A stretch of DNA of 11,155 nucleotides from Nitrospiraceae bacterium (lineage in GTDB: Bacteria > Nitrospirota > Nitrospiria > Nitrospirales > Nitrospiraceae), in contig JAICXS010000019.1 in assembly GCA_025934615.1 (NCBI GenBank), positions 1-11,155 on the forward strand, in the 5' to 3' direction. This document shows, one piece after another, positions 7,093 through 11,155 of the stretch. Below the pieces are notes generated by a model. That model was given only the letters and a program-made list of their open reading frames with translations. It made no database searches and had not been told where the DNA came from. A program made the position numbers and the translations under genes. The number at the start of each line of letters is the position of its first letter. Positions within the stretch are counted from its first letter, which is position 1.

Positions 7093-7129
7093 TATAAGAT
7101 TGGATGCATGCGCGGCGAGGACACCCCTG

Positions 7130-7555
7130 CTATGAGAATCTCGGAAAGGCCCGCCCATCAAACGCCTCATTTAAAATTCGATCAGCTTTCATAATCATCG
7201 AATGCTCTCGGCGAACATGCTGAAACACGACGGTTTCGAAGTGTTGCACTTTTTGTTTAACTTCATCGAAAAGCGGACGTAACGCCTCATTCTTTAATCG
7301 GTACACTCCCGTCACCTGTTTAATTACGATCTGACTATCGCTATAACACCACACACGACCATGCGTGTAGCGAGCGCACAAATCCAATCCTTTGATCAAC
7401 GCCCTATATTCGGCCTGGTTGTTTGTCGTGAGCCCGATACATTCGGCGTGCTCATGAAGGACGGCGCTCCCGCCGTCGCAAATGACGATTCCGATTGCCC
7501 CCGGCCCTGGATTTCCACGACAACCGCCGTCGGTATACAGGTTGACCTCAGCCAT
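7130..7555 (-). CDS. RNase HI-like protein
   Basis: RNase HI-type enzymes cut the RNA strand of RNA-DNA hybrids with two metal ions held by four carboxylates. All four are present: Asp9 in YTDGGCRGNPGPG, Glu49 in TTNNQAEYRAL, Asp73 in YSDSQ and Asp125 in MKADRILNEA, with His118 in the loop before the last Asp. The protein is 141 residues, a full catalytic domain. The NNQAEY motif and the REH...ADRILNEAFD ending are like the archaeal-type/YpdQ-like group rather than E. coli RnhA, so a role separate from the main housekeeping RNase H is possible. I chose ATG at 7555, preceded by AAGGAT, over an ATG at 7603 that would add 16 non-conserved residues. It is a single gene, convergent with the kinase. 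Confidence 0.9.
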   Translation of the reverse strand: MAEVNLYTDGGCRGNPGPGAIGIVICDGGSAVLHEHAECIGLTTNNQAEYRALIKGLDLCARYTHGRVWCYSDSQIVIKQVTGVYRLKNEALRPLFDEVKQKVQHFETVVFQHVRREHSMIMKADRILNEAFDGRAFPRFS

Positions 7556-7928
7556 ACACTTATCCTTGATCAATGGGCCGTCCTCCCTTGTCTTAGAAAT
7601 CATGCGATTATCGAACGTTCTGCACCGAACATATCGTGAAGACGTGCCGACTGTCTATTCTCTTGGCATCTTGGGCGGAAATCCTACTGAACCGGCCATT
7701 CTAAATTGCCATTCTACTTTGCGCCCTGGGAAAGAGCGTGATTGGCAAGCTGTTTCTCTTACGATTCTTCCGTCATTTCGGCTCGTCATCTTGCCGTCCT
7801 GTTTTAACGACAACCCTGGCAAAGAAGACTGACAGCCAGCGGGCTTCACCCATAGTACTGTGTCTAATGATATGGCGACGGCTGAGCAGCAGAGGTGAAG
7901 TAATCGCTCGCCTCGTCATAACGCTGCC
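7556..7928. other. Divergent intergenic region
   Basis: This stretch separates the RNase H-like gene (minus) from the debranching-type gene (plus) and should hold promoters for both. I see a perfect 9-base direct repeat, GCCATTCTA, at 7695-7703 and 7708-7716 with AATT between, which is a 13-base period. I cannot identify a convincing -35/-10 pair. Short frames on both strands lack ribosome binding sites and resemble no protein family. Confidence 0.4.
7695..7716. repeat. Tandem 9-base direct repeat, 13-base period
   Basis: GCCATTCTA occurs twice, separated by AATT. With only two copies it may be chance or a regulator half-site pair. It lies about 215-235 bases upstream of the debranching-type gene and 140-160 bases upstream of the RNase H-like gene. 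Confidence 0.3.
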
Positions 7929-10250
7929 TTGCTCGAGATAAGGAGATCTCCTCTGAGGACATCGATCTCACGTCGGAGTTTTCTCCTGCTTCCATTTTTC
8001 CTCCGCTGGCCGTTCTCATCGCTTGGCCTCTCCACCTTTCCGGCAGTTGCATTGTCTGAAGATCACAAGAGCCGCAAGTCGCCGACGCCACGACCCCGCC
8101 GGCTATCCCAAACAAGCGGGCTTGCCGACGCCATCGTGATCAAGGATGCGGATCTCTTCTTTCTCACCAATCCGGACGGCACGGTTCCATTAGAAGAGGG
8201 CCACGGTCTCGGCCTCTATTATCATGACTGCCGGTACCTCAATGGGTACGACATCCGGTTGGGGGGGATGCGCTTGGCGCCGTTGGCCGCCACAGCGTCC
8301 CGAGGCTTTATGGCGAAATTCGATCTCGCGAATCTCAAGATGAAGGTCACCAATGGCCAAGTGCTTCAGCGCGAAGAAATCGAAGTGCGATGGCATCGCA
8401 TTCTCGATAGCCAGATACCCGCCCTCGATGACGTGCTGACGGTGCAGAACTTCGCGCGGCAGCCGGCAGAGTTTTCCGTAGCGCTCACGTTTCGCGCGGA
8501 GTTTGAAGACGTGTACGTCGTCAGAGGCGCTCTTCCTCCGTTTCCCGAATTGGTACAGATTCCCGTGTGGACGAGCGACCTGTTGCAGTTTCGCTATGAC
8601 GGGAAAGACGGTCTGTCACGCCGCTTGTCCATCCATTTCGCTCCCTCCCCTGACCTGATCGACGGCACGACCGTGCAGTATCGCTTCCGCCTGGCGCCGC
8701 GTGAGCGAACACAGGTGCGCCTTTCGCTCGTCATTGAAGAAACCAAGGAGCGCGACGTGCCCATGCCGACGTACCGTCAGCCGGATGTGCAAGACTTGGA
8801 AGCCAAGTTGCAAGATGCCTCCGACAAGTGGCTGGCTTCTGCCACCGATATTTTCAGCGATAGTCAGTTGCTGGAGGAACTGATCGATCGTTCGCTCCGC
8901 GACCTCCGGGTGCTGCGGATGAAGCTTCACGACCACTTGTTCTTTGCCGCCGGCGTGCCGTGGTTTGCCACGCTCTTCGGTCGGGACAGTCTCATTACGG
9001 CCTGGCAGATGCTTGCGTACGATCCTAGCATCAGCGCTCATACGCTTAGACTCTTGGCCTCCTACCAAGGCCGGCACGTGGATGAGTGGCGGGAGGAACA
9101 GCCCGGCAAAATTTTACACGAATTGCGGGTCGGAGAAGCGGCGCGCATCGGCCTCATTCCTCACACGCCCTATTATGGATCGATCGACGCGACCCCGCTT
9201 TTTTTGATGTTGATCGGTCGCCATGCGGCCTGGACGGGAAGCCTCGCCTTGTTTCACGAATTACACGAGCCGATCGAACGGGCGCTCGAATGGCTGTCGC
9301 GCTATGGGGGCATCCAGGCCGGAAGGTATCTGACCTATGCCGGCGGCCCCGACACCGTGATGGAGAATCAAGGCTGGAAAGATTCGGGCGATGCGATTGT
9401 CAAGAAAGATGGCACACTCGCTGCCTTTCCCATCGCGCTTGTAGAGGTTCAAGGCTATGCCTATCAGGCCCTCGTCAGCATGGCGGACTTGTATGGCCGA
9501 GCGGGCGATGAGGTTCGTGCGCGTGAACTCAATCGCGAAGCTGTTGAATTGCGCCGCCGATTTAATAAGGACTTTTGGATGGCTGATAGCCAATGCTATG
9601 CCTTGGCGCTTGAAAAAGACGGCCGGCCGGTCACCGTCATCTCCTCCAATCCCGGCCATGCATTATGGGCAGGCATTGCGGATGACGAGAAAGCTTCACT
9701 GACCGCAGACCGTCTTATGAGCGCCGACATGTTTAGTGGATGGGGCATTCGCACATTGTCTGAAAAGGAAAGCGCCTATAACCCTCTTGGGTATCATCTG
9801 GGGAGCGTCTGGCCCCACGATACGTCCTTAATCGTGGGTGGATTTCGCCAATATGGTCTGGATCACCACGCCGTGCGTGTATTCGAAGGGCTGGTCAAAG
9901 CCGCGAGCCATTTTAGGAGTTATCAGATGCCGGAGCTGTTTTCTGGCTTTAGCGGCACGGAGTATGACACGCCGGTTTCCTACCCGGCGGCAAACCATCC
10001 CCAGGCATGGGCCGCCGGAGCCATTCCTTACATGGTGCAGACGATCTTGGGTCTGACTCCAGCGGCCTTTGAGCACCAACTGATCGTACGGCGTCCGGTG
10101 CTCCCGGAATTTGTGGATGACTTAGAGGTTCAGCGGCTTCGCGTCGGCGATGCAGAAGTGGATCTTCGATTCGAACGACGGCCGGATCAGTCGGTCAAGG
10201 TGGAGGTGTTGAAAAAGCACGGCCGGCTGGACGTCATCGTCACTCGATAG
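7929..10250 (+). CDS. Glycogen-debranching-type glucosidase with Tat-like N-terminus
   Basis: This up to 773-residue protein belongs to the bacterial amylo-alpha-1,6-glucosidase (debranching N-terminal plus GDE C-terminal) group, which hydrolyses glucosidic bonds in glucans or related oligosaccharides. An N-terminal beta-rich domain (about 65-270, with LYYHDCRYLNGYD) precedes an (alpha/alpha)6 barrel (about 290-770). The barrel has FGRDSL (Asp353), GWKDSGDA (Asp485, likely catalytic acid), SVWPHD (Asp631) and MPELFSGF (Glu669, likely catalytic base). Residues 1-45 are unusual: ISRRSFLLL fits the twin-arginine motif, followed by a hydrophobic stretch and AVA (39-41), a plausible cleavage site, although an Arg (26) interrupts the hydrophobic run. 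The start is TTG 7929 or, more likely, CTG 7953. A shorter cytoplasmic form starting further in cannot be excluded. Its 3' end lies 11 bases from the convergent carrier gene. Confidence 0.85.
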   Translation: MLEIRRSPLRTSISRRSFLLLPFFLRWPFSSLGLSTFPAVALSEDHKSRKSPTPRPRRLSQTSGLADAIVIKDADLFFLTNPDGTVPLEEGHGLGLYYHDCRYLNGYDIRLGGMRLAPLAATASRGFMAKFDLANLKMKVTNGQVLQREEIEVRWHRILDSQIPALDDVLTVQNFARQPAEFSVALTFRAEFEDVYVVRGALPPFPELVQIPVWTSDLLQFRYDGKDGLSRRLSIHFAPSPDLIDGTTVQYRFRLAPRERTQVRLSLVIEETKERDVPMPTYRQPDVQDLEAKLQDASDKWLASATDIFSDSQLLEELIDRSLRDLRVLRMKLHDHLFFAAGVPWFATLFGRDSLITAWQMLAYDPSISAHTLRLLASYQGRHVDEWREEQPGKILHELRVGEAARIGLIPHTPYYGSIDATPLFLMLIGRHAAWTGSLALFHELHEPIERALEWLSRYGGIQAGRYLTYAGGPDTVMENQGWKDSGDAIVKKDGTLAAFPIALVEVQGYAYQALVSMADLYGRAGDEVRARELNREAVELRRRFNKDFWMADSQCYALALEKDGRPVTVISSNPGHALWAGIADDEKASLTADRLMSADMFSGWGIRTLSEKESAYNPLGYHLGSVWPHDTSLIVGGFRQYGLDHHAVRVFEGLVKAASHFRSYQMPELFSGFSGTEYDTPVSYPAANHPQAWAAGAIPYMVQTILGLTPAAFEHQLIVRRPVLPEFVDDLEVQRLRVGDAEVDLRFERRPDQSVKVEVLKKHGRLDVIVTR
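7940..7955 (+). promoter_or_regulatory. Shine-Dalgarno in a 12-base palindrome, seven bases before a CTG
   Basis: AAGGAG at 7940-7945 is part of the perfect palindrome AGGAGATCTCCT (7941-7952) and lies seven bases from an in-frame CTG at 7953. No ATG or GTG lies in frame between the upstream stop (7896) and the end of the N-terminal leader. The other early option, TTG at 7929, has no ribosome binding site. This makes CTG at 7953 a real candidate for the start. Folding of the palindrome would mask the site. Confidence 0.4.
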
Positions 10251-10261
10251 GGCCCCGTCGA

Positions 10262-10516
10262 TCAACCATATTTGAGTTTCAGCATGAGAATCGCACCGGA
10301 CAAAATCAACGTAGCCGTATTCGTCAGGATGATCGGGAGAGCATCGATCAAGATGCCATAGATCAACCAAAGCGCCACGCCGCTGCAAAATATCAGAAAC
10401 ATGCCAAGCGACACGTCTTTCGCAGATTTGGACTTCCATGTCATTGTCAATTGTGGAAGGAAGGCAATGGTGGTCAACGTACCGGCCACCAGCCCGATGA
10501 GTGTAATCACATCCAT
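10262..10516 (-). CDS. SemiSWEET family sugar transporter
   Basis: SemiSWEETs are three-helix membrane proteins that dimerise to carry sugars down a gradient. This 84-residue protein has the right length and motif order: helix 1 with FLPQ (Pro21-Gln22, the PQ loop), then KSKSAKDVSL, helix 2 with Trp50 (ALWLIYG), and helix 3 with Asn66 (ILTNTATLIL). The Trp and Asn pair, 16 residues apart, matches the substrate pocket of characterised SemiSWEETs. I chose ATG at 10516 with a GGGGTGA purine-rich site just upstream; an upstream in-frame TTG would add seven residues. The gene starts 8 bases after the stop of the glycosyltransferase gene, so the two form an operon, and it converges on the debranching-type gene. 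Substrate unknown; glucose or a disaccharide is likely for the family. Confidence 0.9.
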   Translation of the reverse strand: MDVITLIGLVAGTLTTIAFLPQLTMTWKSKSAKDVSLGMFLIFCSGVALWLIYGILIDALPIILTNTATLILSGAILMLKLKYG

Positions 10517-10524
10517 GCTCACCC

Positions 10525-11155
10525 CTACGACCCGCAAAGGTCTTCACTTAGTACAGAGTCACGGACAATGTCGTCATATACGCGAACATATTCGCGTGCC
10601 ATGCGCGCAGAAGTAAAGCGCTCCTCGAATGACCGTCGGCACCGGGCACGGTCGATATCCGAGAGCCGGTCGACCGCTTGCACCATCTCATCGAGATGTT
10701 TACAGAGAAATCCCGTCACGCCATCTTCGATAATTTCCGGAAACGACCCATGATTATACGTCAAGACAGGCGTGCCACAGGCAAGAGACTCGATCAGGAC
10801 TAACCCAAACGATTCCGGCCGAAATGGACAGACGAGAGCCACGGCGTCCCCGAGAAAGGTATTTTTCTCGCAATCCGCGAGTTCTCCGACATACTCGACC
10901 GAACCGTGGGATAAGAGCGGTGTGATGGCTTTTTCATAATACGCCACATCGGTTGAATCGAGTTTAGCCGCGATACGTAGGGGGAGACCGGCTCGTTTGG
11001 CGATCTCGATCGCGGCGGCGGGACCTTTCTCCGGAGAAAACCGTCCGAGAAACGCCAAATAGCCGCCGCTACCCTTATTGAACCGATAGAGATCTCTCGG
11101 AAGTCCATGATGAACAGTCGCGTTCCAGTTGGCCCACCGGCATGGCTGACGTTGC
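10525..11155 (-). CDS. Glycosyltransferase family 4 (GT-B fold), C-terminal part
   Basis: The frame is open to the right edge, so only about 209 C-terminal residues are seen; the in-frame TTG at 11058 is internal, since the conserved pattern continues upstream (NATVHHGLP, then GGYLAFLGRFSPEKG). The nucleotide-sugar-binding half of a GT-B enzyme is complete: LGRFSPEKG after the linker, and then the E-x7-E motif in PESFGLVLIESLACGTPVL, which holds the donor nucleotide and sugar. NHGSFPEIIEDGVTGFL is also typical of the family. Such enzymes transfer a sugar from a nucleotide sugar to a glycan, lipid or small acceptor in the cytoplasm; the acceptor cannot be told. It is co-transcribed with the SemiSWEET gene and faces the debranching-type glucosidase, suggesting a shared carbohydrate task. 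Confidence 0.9.
   Translation of the reverse strand, partial: QRQPCRWANWNATVHHGLPRDLYRFNKGSGGYLAFLGRFSPEKGPAAAIEIAKRAGLPLRIAAKLDSTDVAYYEKAITPLLSHGSVEYVGELADCEKNTFLGDAVALVCPFRPESFGLVLIESLACGTPVLTYNHGSFPEIIEDGVTGFLCKHLDEMVQAVDRLSDIDRARCRRSFEERFTSARMAREYVRVYDDIVRDSVLSEDLCGS

Noticed and set aside
7655..7849. A 64-codon minus-strand frame in the divergent intergenic region
   Set aside because: There is no Shine-Dalgarno sequence before its ATG and no recognisable domain, so it is probably chance.
10122..10547. A 141-codon minus-strand frame overlapping the SemiSWEET gene
   Set aside because: It is out of frame with the clear SemiSWEET coding sequence and antisense to the end of the glucosidase gene.
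1..11155. CRISPR array, tRNA, rRNA or insertion sequence
   Set aside because: I found no regularly spaced repeats, no cloverleaf-like segment and no transposase with terminal repeats.

Overview
The window looks like chromosomal DNA from a Gram-negative environmental bacterium of moderate GC content. It carries an outer-membrane FadL-type barrel, a lipobox lipoprotein, a large hybrid sensor kinase, and a bacterial-type glycogen-debranching enzyme next to a glycosyltransferase and a SemiSWEET sugar carrier. A Nitrospirota (Nitrospira-like) host is my best guess. It rests on gene content and general feel, not on a diagnostic marker. I see no rRNA, tRNA, CRISPR array or insertion sequence.

Region 1 (1-1462, minus strand) is a tightly packed accessory-looking operon. 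It encodes a stand-alone CheY-like receiver with a Pro/Ser/His-rich tail, then an Arg-rich protein with repeated helix-turn-helix-like units whose start overlaps the receiver gene by 62 bases. A 96-residue protein of unknown function follows, coupled by a one-base TAATG overlap. The last gene is unknown and is cut by the left edge; it was found from a strong ribosome binding site and start at 73. A near-perfect inverted repeat abuts the receiver start codon.

Region 2 (1463-6996, plus strand) holds a lipoprotein gene, a 350-base stretch without a convincing gene, a FadL/OmpP1/TodX-family outer-membrane channel, and 85 bases later a 923-residue hybrid histidine kinase. The kinase begins with a cytoplasmic V4R-like domain that has a candidate zinc site, followed by a two-helix membrane hairpin, GAF, HisKA, HATPase and a C-terminal receiver. 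The channel and kinase together recall the known TodX/TodS arrangement for hydrophobic compounds, so they may sense and admit a hydrophobic or aromatic ligand. That link is inference.

Region 3 (6997-11155) contains an RNase HI-like gene on the minus strand and a divergent plus-strand debranching-type glucosidase. The glucosidase has an unexpected twin-arginine-like N-terminus and no ATG start. Converging on it from the right are a GT4 glycosyltransferase (cut by the right edge) and a SemiSWEET sugar carrier in one minus-strand operon. This half of the region looks like a small carbohydrate locus: a glycosyl chain or sugar is made, moved and trimmed.
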